This document shows positions 57,101 through 64,000 of a stretch of 64,000 nt of DNA, in pieces. The stretch lies in assembly GCF_903645315.1 (NCBI RefSeq), contig NZ_CAHJXL010000001.1, positions 1,054,001 through 1,118,000 on the forward strand, given 5' to 3'. The position numbers and the translations under genes were made by a program. The notes below the pieces were generated by a model. It saw only the letters and a list, made by a program, of their open reading frames with translations. It had not been told where the DNA came from and searched no databases. Origin of the DNA: Victivallis sp. Marseille-Q1083 (GTDB lineage Bacteria > Verrucomicrobiota > Lentisphaeria > Victivallales > Victivallaceae). Each line of letters starts with the position of its first letter. The first letter of the stretch is position 1.

Positions 57101-58525
57101 TCAGCCGGCGGCGACGGCATTGCGGTGCTGCTGCATGCCCTGCCAGCGCAGCCGCATCTGCGTCATCGCGTCGGCGTCCGAAATCGTCCCGTCCAGCACA
57201 TCCCGGAAAATATCCACGCTGTTGTAGATCAGATCATGCTCCGGCTGCAGTTCGAACGCGCGCATCCGGGCCAGGATGCCGTCCTCCCAGCGCTCCGGCG
57301 GCAACGCTTCCGAAAGCAGTTGAAGCTCCCCGACCGCCTCGCGGGAATAAGGCACCGCGCACAATTCCCGGACAATCCGCCGCTGAACCTCCGGCGTCAA
57401 CAGATAGCGCAGAAAAATATTGGCGGCGCCGGTCTCCTTCGTATTGGCCGTCACCGTCAGAAAACTGCCGCCGCTGTAGAGCAGGCCGCCGGGCTGCGGC
57501 AGTATCGGACTCATGCCGACCGGAAAACCGGGGTTCGGGAAAAGATGCAGCGCCAGGTTGGCCCAAGAGATGTACAACACCTGCCGCCGGTTCAGAAAAT
57601 AGCGCAGCCGCTCCGCCGGCGAAGAAAAAATGGTCGGCCGGATCAGCCGCTCCTGGGCCGACGCGCTCAGATTTTTCAAAAAATCCGCCACGCCGGCGAA
57701 GAAATCCGGCTGACGGATGCCCATCGCCATCAGCAGCTCGCCCGGCGTGTGAACGATGTATTCGCAATCGAGCCGGCGCCGCAGCTCCCGGAACTGGGCG
57801 AACAGATCCGGCCCGCCGAGCGCAGCGGTCAAATCCTCCGGCAACCCGGCCCGCCGCAGCATATCGCGATTGTAGAATCCGGCGTAAAAATTGAAATAGA
57901 CCGGAAACAGATAACTGGACGCCTCCGGCGGCGCGCCCTTCAGGAAACTGACCTGGTAACGCCGCTCATCCGCCAGCAGATGCTGCAGATCCCCGTACAA
58001 CGGCTGACACAATCTGTAAGGATGCGTCGACATATTGTCCTGCAAAATGTCGATCGACTCGCGGTGAATGAACGCCTCCAATTCCGCCCCGTGAATGCCG
58101 CGCTCCAGCAGCAGGAATTCCGCCTCGATGCCGTGATTCTGCCGGTTGAATTCCTCGATCGTGCGCCGCCAGAAGCCCTGCTGATTCGGATGATATTCGA
58201 AGAACAGCAGCCGCAGTTTCATCTTGGCGGGAAAGCTGTCCAGGAAATAGTTCAGGATACTGTCCCCGGTTTCGGCCGGCGCCGGCACTCCGCCGGCTTC
58301 GGCGATGAAACTGCCGAGATACCCCCGGCGGACGATCAGCTTCTCTCTGGCCAACTGCGCAAACACCTTGCGGACCGTCAACCGGGAAATGCCCAAATCC
58401 ATCCCGAGTTCCCGCTCGCTGGGCAACCGGGTTCCCGCCGGATTGACGGCGACGAAATTCCGCAACTGCAATTCCAGTTGGCGGTACAGGGGGGCGGCCG
58501 AGTCCCGGTCGATGTAAAAGTTCAT
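57101..58525 (-). CDS. GntR regulator fused to a solute-binding-protein-like sensor
   Basis: 474 aa from ATG 58525, which has TGAGGAG upstream. Residues about 1-75 are a GntR winged helix (PLYRQLELQLRNFVAVNPAG, RLPSERELGMDLGISRLTVR, RRGYLGSFIAE). From about 100 the protein resembles an extracellular sugar-binding protein (SBP_bac_1): GFWRRTIEEFNRQNHGIEAE, LFPVYFNFYAGFYNRDMLRR, LPQPGGLLYSGGSFLTV. There is no signal peptide, so the binding domain is used inside the cell as ligand sensor. It ends the group with the GH123-like and Gfo/Idh genes, which it probably controls. Confidence 0.85.
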   Translation of the reverse strand: MNFYIDRDSAAPLYRQLELQLRNFVAVNPAGTRLPSERELGMDLGISRLTVRKVFAQLAREKLIVRRGYLGSFIAEAGGVPAPAETGDSILNYFLDSFPAKMKLRLLFFEYHPNQQGFWRRTIEEFNRQNHGIEAEFLLLERGIHGAELEAFIHRESIDILQDNMSTHPYRLCQPLYGDLQHLLADERRYQVSFLKGAPPEASSYLFPVYFNFYAGFYNRDMLRRAGLPEDLTAALGGPDLFAQFRELRRRLDCEYIVHTPGELLMAMGIRQPDFFAGVADFLKNLSASAQERLIRPTIFSSPAERLRYFLNRRQVLYISWANLALHLFPNPGFPVGMSPILPQPGGLLYSGGSFLTVTANTKETGAANIFLRYLLTPEVQRRIVRELCAVPYSREAVGELQLLSEALPPERWEDGILARMRAFELQPEHDLIYNSVDIFRDVLDGTISDADAMTQMRLRWQGMQQHRNAVAAG

Positions 58526-58540
58526 ACGGCTCCTCAGATA

Positions 58541-58561
58541 ATATACTTTATGAAAGAATAT
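58541..58561. promoter_or_regulatory. Palindrome upstream of the GntR-sensor gene
   Basis: ATATACTTTATGAAAGAATAT, a 21-bp imperfect palindrome with eight of ten base pairs matched, 16 bp before the start codon. It is a likely autoregulatory operator of the GntR protein. Confidence 0.55.
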
Positions 58562-58637
58562 ATCCTTCACCGCAGTTTTTTGCAACCGCCGGCCCCGAAA
58601 AAAGCGCGACGGGGCGGCCGCCGATATCCCGGCGGCA

Positions 58638-59786
58638 TCAGCGTCCCAGCCCCCGCCAGATCGGCTCCAGGTCGACAATGCGCTTTTCACGGCAGGCCTG
58701 ATCGAGCGCCAGGGCGATGATCGAACTGTCCACGCCGCTGGCGCCGGAACAGGCTGGCGGCCGCTGCTCGACGATGGCCCGGTACCAGTCGTCGACGGTG
58801 GCCTGATCGCCGCCGTTGTGGCCCTCGCCGGCAAAATTCATCTGCCGGAAGCCCTCCTCATCCAACCGCTTGACCAGCAGCTTGGAAGTATAGGCCTCGA
58901 CAACCATCGTCCCTTCGGTGCCGGAAATGTACATCCGGCGCTCCGGCAACGCGTTGGACATGGTGGTCTGGAACTGCACCCGCACGCCGTTGCGGTATTC
59001 GAGGATGGAGACCAGATTGTCCATCAAATCCTTCCTGATTTCAAACGGCGATTTGATTTCAATGCCCTGCTCCACTTCCCACTCGTTGACGAAAACATCC
59101 ACCCCGTTGGACCGATGGTATTTTCCCATCAGGGACTTATATTTGTCGGTAAAGAAATTCAAGCCGCCGAACGCCGCAACTCTGGCCGGCAAATCGCCGA
59201 TGAACCAGTTCAGCAAATCCAGGTCGTGGCAGCATTTTTCCAGGACATGCGGCCCGCCGATGTCGGCGAACCGCCGCCAGGAGCGTACCATATACGATCC
59301 ATGGGCAGGCGCGATATTTTCGCTGCCGCTGATGCTGATGATATCGCCGATTTCTCCGGCCGCCAGCAGTTCTTTGGCCCGCCGGTAGAGCGGCGCATAA
59401 CGCAGCACGAAGCCGATGCCGAACCGCCGGCCGCTGCGGCGGTAGGCCTCGTCGATGGCCAGGCAATCCGGAATGTTGATCGCCAGCGGTTTCTCGGAGA
59501 AGACATCCTTGCCGCAGTCGAACGCCGCGACAATCTCCTCCTTGTGGAACGCGTTCGGCGACGCCACCAGCACCCAGTCGACGCCGGGCGTCTCAATGGC
59601 TTCCTGATAATTCCGGCAAATCCGGGGATGCTGCGGCGGCCAGTCGGCCAAAGTCCGCCGCAGGGTATCGGAGCACGGTTCGAACACCGATTTAACCTTG
59701 ATATCCGGGCCGCAGGCCAGCAGATGAGAGGTCAAAAGTTTACCGCGGCCACCCGCTCCAAGCACCGCGATTCCAGTTTCCGGCAT
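58638..59786 (-). CDS. Gfo/Idh/MocA-family oxidoreductase
   Basis: 382 aa from ATG 59786, preceded by GGAGG; an upstream extension to 59879 lacks support. NAD(P) loop AVLGAGGRGKLLTSHLL, VASPNAFHKEEIVAAF, SEKPLAINIPDCLAIDEAY (EKP lysine) and EKCCHDLDLLNWFIGD (the family's C/H-D-L-D helix) are clear. It differs from the other Gfo/Idh protein at 5609 in lacking the cysteine cluster. It follows the GH123-like gene and probably processes the released sugar. Confidence 0.92.
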   Translation of the reverse strand: MPETGIAVLGAGGRGKLLTSHLLACGPDIKVKSVFEPCSDTLRRTLADWPPQHPRICRNYQEAIETPGVDWVLVASPNAFHKEEIVAAFDCGKDVFSEKPLAINIPDCLAIDEAYRRSGRRFGIGFVLRYAPLYRRAKELLAAGEIGDIISISGSENIAPAHGSYMVRSWRRFADIGGPHVLEKCCHDLDLLNWFIGDLPARVAAFGGLNFFTDKYKSLMGKYHRSNGVDVFVNEWEVEQGIEIKSPFEIRKDLMDNLVSILEYRNGVRVQFQTTMSNALPERRMYISGTEGTMVVEAYTSKLLVKRLDEEGFRQMNFAGEGHNGGDQATVDDWYRAIVEQRPPACSGASGVDSSIIALALDQACREKRIVDLEPIWRGLGR

Positions 59787-59820
59787 GATTTTCCTCCATT
59801 TTTTGGATAATAAGCAATCA

Positions 59821-59840
59821 GAGCTCCGGTTCCGGAGCTC
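59821..59840. terminator. Short perfect hairpin between GH123-like and oxidoreductase genes
   Basis: GAGCTCCGG TT CCGGAGCTC, 9-bp stem, T-rich on the plus-strand side only. On the transcribed minus strand it may act as a processing or partial-termination signal between two genes of the operon. Confidence 0.45.
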
Positions 59841-59875
59841 TTTTCGATTTTTCAGCAGGATCGCTCCCCAACCGG

Positions 59876-62734
59876 TCACGGCCGGTCGGCGGCTTCCGCC
59901 GCCAGCGCGTCGAGCAACCGTTCGCGGCGCTGGCGATACGACAGTGCTTCATCGGCCAGGCGTTCGGCCAGTTCCGGCTGATATTGCGCCAGTTGTTTGA
60001 GCATAATGAAATCCTCCCAGCCTTCCCGCATCGCCTCGGATTCAAAGGTCGGCACCGGGCCGGAAGCGCCGGGATAGACCACCTGATAGTCGAACTCGCC
60101 GCCGTCGAAATCGTTCCAGGGGTCGCAGCGGCTGGCATTCCAGGCGTAATAGCCATAGCCGTCGAGGCCGGCCAGAAAAGCGCGGCGCGGCATGTCGCGG
60201 CCCGGACACGGATGCACGTAATAGGCGTTGATTCTGCGCGGCGCATCCCACAACGGATGCCGGCCCGGATTGCGGAAATACAATCCCTGGATCGGCTGCG
60301 AATAGTCAACATAGCGGTTGTACCACGCCCCGTAGAACGGCAGCACCTCATCATCGTCCGGGAAGCCGAGCGGATTGTAACACAACGGATTGCACCAGAT
60401 TTGAATTTCCGGATCATGCGCTTTGATCATCCGGGCGAATTCCCCCATCACCAGCGTCGCTTCCTTGAGGCCCGGTTCATCCCAGAATTCGATGGCGAAC
60501 CGCTCCGGCGTCACCCCGGCGGCGGCCAGCCGCGCTTTCAACTGGCCGACGAAATCGAGCACTTCGCTGCGCATTTCATCGGTGACATCTTCCGGATGGA
60601 TGCCGTTGCCGTACAGCCGGTGCAGATATTTCTGCGGCAAGCTGGAGACGATAAAGAAATTGCGAACGTCCCTGGCCGCTTCGCGGCCGAGCGGATTGTC
60701 GACCGGATCGAGCCATTGGACATTCAGGCCGCCCGCCCGGCGGTAAGCAAGCTCGTTGGCGTAATATTCCTCGGGATAGAACGGGAACGCCGGGTTGCTG
60801 AAATTGGCCCAGTTGTTGACGAACTGTTTCTCCGGCGCTTCCAGCGTGACGTCGACGACTTCGACGGGCAGTTCCGCCGCCGCTTCACCGCAGCGCAGCA
60901 TTGCGCGGTAACGGCCGGGTGACGCGCCGAAGCTGTTGACCTTGACGACAACCGCCTCACCGCCGCCGGGGGCGAACACCAGTTCGGGGAAATGGGCGAT
61001 ATTGCGGCCGTTGAGCAGAAATTTCCGCATGAAGCCTTCCGCCAGAATGTTGTCGGCGGAAAACAGCGCCTGCGGCCGGGTGCCGCGCCGGGTCATTATA
61101 TTGCCGACGGCCAGAAGTTCACCGCGAACGGTATCGACTTCGTTGCCGGCGGCATCGAAGAAGGCGCTCAGCGCGACCGTTTCCCGGCGGCCGGCGGCGG
61201 CATCGGAGTTGACGAGCAATACGCCGCAATTCTCCTGTTCGTTGCGCGCCATTCGCATTTCCGGCAGCCGGTCGGCCGCTTCAATCGCCGCCAGCCGGGC
61301 ATCGGCGCCGGAAAAGTCGGCCGGCAACGGGGCGGCCAGCAGTCGGCCGGCCCGGTCGCCGAGCCGTTTCTGCCATTCGGCAAATTCTTCAGCGCTGTAA
61401 TTGGAATCCGCCAAGCCGGTCAGGACCTGCAATGCGGCGGCGGCCGGCACCGACCGGTCGGCTTCAAGCCGGGCGAACAACGCCGGCGTGTGCGGTGAAT
61501 TGTTGGCGATGGCCGGAAAAGTCGTCCGGGCAACGTCGACGCTGCCGCCGTCGGCGGTGCGGATGATCCGTTCCCGGAACAATGCGAAATAAAATTCAGT
61601 CAGGTCGACCTTGCCGGCGGCGCAGAGGCCCTGGACCGGCAGCAGCAGTTCGACGTAGAAACGGTCGCCGAGTTTCCGCACCGCATGGCGGACCGAAAAC
61701 GGCCGGCCGTCGACGGTCGGATCGATGATGCGGCAATAGTCGTCACGGAATTTGCCGTCGGAATTGAGCGCAAAATGATAATAGCGTTCCCGGTTACCGA
61801 CCGCCAGGAAGCATTCGACGGCGTTGTCGCCCCAGGCATGTTCACCGCCGGGGTGGTAGATCATGGCGCGCTCCAGCTCCGGTTCTTCACACTCGAGCAG
61901 CACGTACAAACCATCCGGCGTCCGGGCCAGGTAGCCGCGGGTCAGCGGATCGGCCTGTTCGATTCTGCCGAGCCCGGTGAAAGCCAGCGGCACCATCCGC
62001 TCCAGCAATTCCGGTTCGGGCGGCACGCCATCAATATCCGGCGTCCGGTCGAGCTTGACGAACGGCACGCCGGCGGCGGCCTGCTGCAACTCCGGCGGAA
62101 CCCCGTCGACCGCCGGCTCGACCGGCTCGGCGTCGCCCCAGACATACACCTCATTGACCCCGAAATCACGCCCGGCATTGACGACGGCCAGATAGCGGCC
62201 CTGAACCGCCGCAAACGGGATACGCAGCACATGCTGATCGCGGTTGAAATCGCCGATCGCATAGGGGTGTTCGGTCGGAATTTCCCGGTAGCGGCTGCCA
62301 TCGTCGCTGACCAGCAGTTTCACCTTCACTTTCGGCAATTCGACCGGACAGATGCAGACACCGGTCACCGTATCGACCGTCGCGCAGAGATCGACCTCGG
62401 TAAAGGTACATTGCTGTTTGAAGTCGAAAACGATCCGCATCCCGGGCGTTTCGGCGGCGGCCGGAATCCGGATGTATTCGTATTCATACATATAACCGTC
62501 ATTCAGCAGCCGTTCCGGTTTGGCCGCCGGCGACAACTTCGGTTGCACTCCTTCGAAACGGTATTCCAGACCGGTCGTCACGGCGTTTTCATTCAGAAAC
62601 GTCGGATTGTTCGACAGCAACTTGCCCGGCAGCTCAGCCGGACTGCCGTCAATGAACCGGTAGCCGCCGGCGCCGGCCGAAAAGGCACCGCACAGCAACA
62701 AGGCCGTCGGGAAGATAGTACGGAAAAAGCGCAT
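59876..62734 (-). CDS. Secreted GH123/DUF4091-like glycoside hydrolase
   Basis: 952 aa with signal peptide (MRFFRTIFPTALLLCGAFSA). The N-terminal discoidin-like region (about 60-200) and a CBM9-like module (about 225-415: DGLYVLLECEEPELERAM, HAWGDNAVECFL) precede a TIM barrel. The barrel contains FAIEFWDEPGLKEATLV and GLDGYGYYAWNASRCDPWND, typical of the DUF4091/GH123 group (beta-N-acetylgalactosaminidase relatives). The D-E pair in FWDEPG is the probable catalytic site, as in substrate-assisted GH123. It is 84 bp behind its pseudopilin. Confidence 0.83.
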   Translation of the reverse strand: MRFFRTIFPTALLLCGAFSAGAGGYRFIDGSPAELPGKLLSNNPTFLNENAVTTGLEYRFEGVQPKLSPAAKPERLLNDGYMYEYEYIRIPAAAETPGMRIVFDFKQQCTFTEVDLCATVDTVTGVCICPVELPKVKVKLLVSDDGSRYREIPTEHPYAIGDFNRDQHVLRIPFAAVQGRYLAVVNAGRDFGVNEVYVWGDAEPVEPAVDGVPPELQQAAAGVPFVKLDRTPDIDGVPPEPELLERMVPLAFTGLGRIEQADPLTRGYLARTPDGLYVLLECEEPELERAMIYHPGGEHAWGDNAVECFLAVGNRERYYHFALNSDGKFRDDYCRIIDPTVDGRPFSVRHAVRKLGDRFYVELLLPVQGLCAAGKVDLTEFYFALFRERIIRTADGGSVDVARTTFPAIANNSPHTPALFARLEADRSVPAAAALQVLTGLADSNYSAEEFAEWQKRLGDRAGRLLAAPLPADFSGADARLAAIEAADRLPEMRMARNEQENCGVLLVNSDAAAGRRETVALSAFFDAAGNEVDTVRGELLAVGNIMTRRGTRPQALFSADNILAEGFMRKFLLNGRNIAHFPELVFAPGGGEAVVVKVNSFGASPGRYRAMLRCGEAAAELPVEVVDVTLEAPEKQFVNNWANFSNPAFPFYPEEYYANELAYRRAGGLNVQWLDPVDNPLGREAARDVRNFFIVSSLPQKYLHRLYGNGIHPEDVTDEMRSEVLDFVGQLKARLAAAGVTPERFAIEFWDEPGLKEATLVMGEFARMIKAHDPEIQIWCNPLCYNPLGFPDDDEVLPFYGAWYNRYVDYSQPIQGLYFRNPGRHPLWDAPRRINAYYVHPCPGRDMPRRAFLAGLDGYGYYAWNASRCDPWNDFDGGEFDYQVVYPGASGPVPTFESEAMREGWEDFIMLKQLAQYQPELAERLADEALSYRQRRERLLDALAAEAADRP

Positions 62735-62818
62735 AGCGATAATTCTCCAGATTAGGAAGTGTAAGACACCACACTGTCCGGCCCGGAAGCGGGACCGGAC
62801 AAAAGCTCGGTCTTTATA

Positions 62819-63544
62819 TCAGTACAGGTATTTGCCGCCGGAATAATAGGGCCGGAAATACTTGTACAGATTGTCTTTCGTGACCATCTCAATCGGCCGC
62901 CAGGCGCGGGCGCTGCCGTCCATATTGGAAACATTGAAACGGTCCTCGTGACGGACGCCGATCAGGTTCCAGCCGTTGCCGGCATAACCGGGACCGGAAA
63001 AACCATAGCTGGTCAAATCGACGCCGACGATCGCGCAATCAATGTTGGTCCAGCCGGCGCCGGGCGCATCACCGGGTACGGAATCGGCGAAGAAAATCGG
63101 CGTTGAACCGTATTCGGCCCCCAGCGACAACATCGAAGTAAGCTTGACCGGGGGGCGGGGGCCGTCGCAGGAAATGCCCCAGGTGCGAACATTGTGCCCA
63201 ATGCTGACATTCGGACTACGCAAATCAGGCTCCCATTCGTGACCGCTGGCAGATGGACAGAGGAACACCTCGCCGGCAATGCCGTACTCCCGATTCAGGT
63301 AAGTGGGCCAGTAACGCGAAATCTTCAAAGCATCGACATACGGGTAGGCCTCCATCGCATAATCGTCATAGTCGAGCGCATACAACTGCTGGACGGTGCC
63401 GAGCTGCTTCATATTGCCGATGCATTTGATCGACAGTGCCTTGGATTTCGCTTTGCCCAACGCCGGCAGCAGCATGCTGGCGAGTATCGCAATAATGGCA
63501 ATCACGACGAGGAGTTCAATCAGTGTGAAAGCTGTTTTTTTCAT
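62819..63544 (-). CDS. Pseudopilin (prepilin-type N-terminal methylation domain)
   Basis: 241 aa, [23 protein letters not shown] 63544 is chosen over 63571 because CAGGAG stands 5-6 nt upstream and gives a standard leader. The C-terminus has [17 protein letters not shown], a degenerate H-X9-DG. Two promoters precede it, at 63644-63672 and 63748-63776. It is the first gene of the operon with the GH123-like enzyme. Confidence 0.9.
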   Translation of the reverse strand: MKKTAFTLIELLVVIAIIAILASMLLPALGKAKSKALSIKCIGNMKQLGTVQQLYALDYDDYAMEAYPYVDALKISRYWPTYLNREYGIAGEVFLCPSASGHEWEPDLRSPNVSIGHNVRTWGISCDGPRPPVKLTSMLSLGAEYGSTPIFFADSVPGDAPGAGWTNIDCAIVGVDLTSYGFSGPGYAGNGWNLIGVRHEDRFNVSNMDGSARAWRPIEMVTKDNLYKYFRPYYSGGKYLY

Positions 63545-63643
63545 TTTCTTCTCCTGTTTTTTCGGTTTCAACGATTGTACTGTCGGGAACTTTTTTAAAA
63601 TATACCATACATACCAATAGCATTTCCATATGGCGTTATTTGA

Positions 63644-63672
63644 ATATTAGCAAAAAAATGTCGCTTTGTCAA
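63644..63672 (-). promoter_or_regulatory. Proximal sigma-70 promoter of the pseudopilin-GH123 operon
   Basis: TTGACA (63672-63667), 17-bp spacer ending GC, TAATAT (63649-63644). It lies inside a 31-bp segment (63648-63678) duplicated at 63752-63782. Confidence 0.8.
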
Positions 63673-63747
63673 TCCCCCTAATCGATTTCTAATTGATTTC
63701 TTCGATAAAATATCCAGATATACCATATACGAGATGCCATCAGGAAA

Positions 63748-63776
63748 AGTATAGCAAAAAAATATCGCTTTGTCAA
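63748..63776 (-). promoter_or_regulatory. Distal duplicated sigma-70 promoter of the same operon
   Basis: TTGACA (63776-63771), 17-bp spacer ending GC, TATACT (63753-63748). The spacer and -35 are identical to the proximal promoter except one base, 104 bp upstream. Confidence 0.75.
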
Positions 63777-63959
63777 TCCCCCAACCGCCATATAATCGAT
63801 TTATTTGCGGAAAAAATCTTTTCCGGCCGCATCAATATATACCATAGATACCAATTTTGCATTTTTTTGCTTCCGCGCCTTGAAAAATGCCCGATATCAT
63901 TTATTCTGATATGATATGCGCTCCATCCAAATCAAAAGAAAAACCAGGAGACCGATGAG

Positions 63960-64000
63960 ATGAACTTTCCATTTCTCTGTCTGATCATGCCGGCGGCCAT
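63960..64000 (+). CDS. Start of a gene cut by the window end
   Basis: ATG 63960 is preceded by AGGAG at about 10 nt and begins MNFPFLCLIMPAA, which could be a signal peptide. Only 13 codons are visible. Divergent from the pseudopilin operon; the repeated motif at 63838-63855 lies in its upstream region. Confidence 0.4.
   Translation, partial: MNFPFLCLIMPAA

Larger units (their letters stand above)
63601..63855. repeat. Repeated TATACCATA-type operator motif
   Basis: An 18-bp motif TATACCATACATACCAAT at 63601-63618 recurs at 63838-63855 with one change, and a partial TATACCATATA lies at 63719-63729. Each consists of two direct ATACCA half-sites 8 bp apart. The first lies between promoter and start codon, a typical repressor position. 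Confidence 0.65.

Overview
The window looks like chromosomal DNA of a Lentisphaerota bacterium, most likely a Victivallales gut or animal-associated member. This is inferred from three things: many near-identical pseudopilins (prepilin-type N-terminal methylation motif) each placed next to a secreted carbohydrate-active gene, several DUF4838 proteins, and high-GC third codon positions with AT-rich promoters. No 16S gene is present to confirm it.

Layout. 0-2.2 kb: glutamate dehydrogenase (minus) and a 0.6 kb regulatory gap with repeated TGACA/TGTCA palindromes. 2.2-16.2 kb: a plus-strand polysaccharide region: pseudopilin + large secreted protein + Gfo/Idh oxidoreductase, a GH95-like enzyme, a broken pseudopilin tail, GntR regulator + pseudopilin + DUF4838, and a GH32-like enzyme. 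16.3-18.8 kb: alanine racemase and aldehyde dehydrogenase (minus). 19.1-22.1 kb: pseudopilin + DUF6259-type protein. 22.2-25.9 kb: housekeeping and small genes (thioesterase, rpmB, tRNA-Lys, UPF0489) and an RtcB-PrfH RNA repair/ribosome rescue pair. 26.3-27.9 kb: a complete IS1380-family insertion sequence with a 4-bp target duplication. 28-35 kb: core genes on the minus strand: MscS channel and the gyrA-folP-cdaA-cdaR group (DNA gyrase, folate, c-di-AMP synthesis). 35-37.8 kb: an AAA ATPase and a peptide-type ABC permease. 37.8-53.4 kb: metallophosphoesterase, GH2, two DUF4838 genes, an AraC regulator, a domain-permuted GH3, two paralogous pseudopilins and a sialidase-like protein. 53.5-57.1 kb: B12-dependent ribonucleotide reductase and an old-yellow-enzyme oxidoreductase. 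57.1-63.6 kb: a minus-strand operon-like group of pseudopilin, GH123/DUF4091-like enzyme, Gfo/Idh oxidoreductase and a GntR regulator fused to a solute-binding-protein-like sensor.

How it works together. All six intact pseudopilins lie directly upstream of, and co-oriented with, a large exported carbohydrate-active-type protein. This suggests dedicated pseudopilin-enzyme modules served by a type II-like secretion machine encoded elsewhere. Local regulators (GntR, AraC, GntR-sensor fusion) sit inside the modules. The clearest regulatory result is a 60-bp promoter architecture shared exactly by the two operons around the AraC gene: a 19-bp identical box, an ATGGTTTT element and a TATAAT at the same distance, which marks them as one regulon. 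Many other promoters here are consensus sigma-70 sites with exactly 17-bp spacing, often with GC directly before the -10 hexamer.
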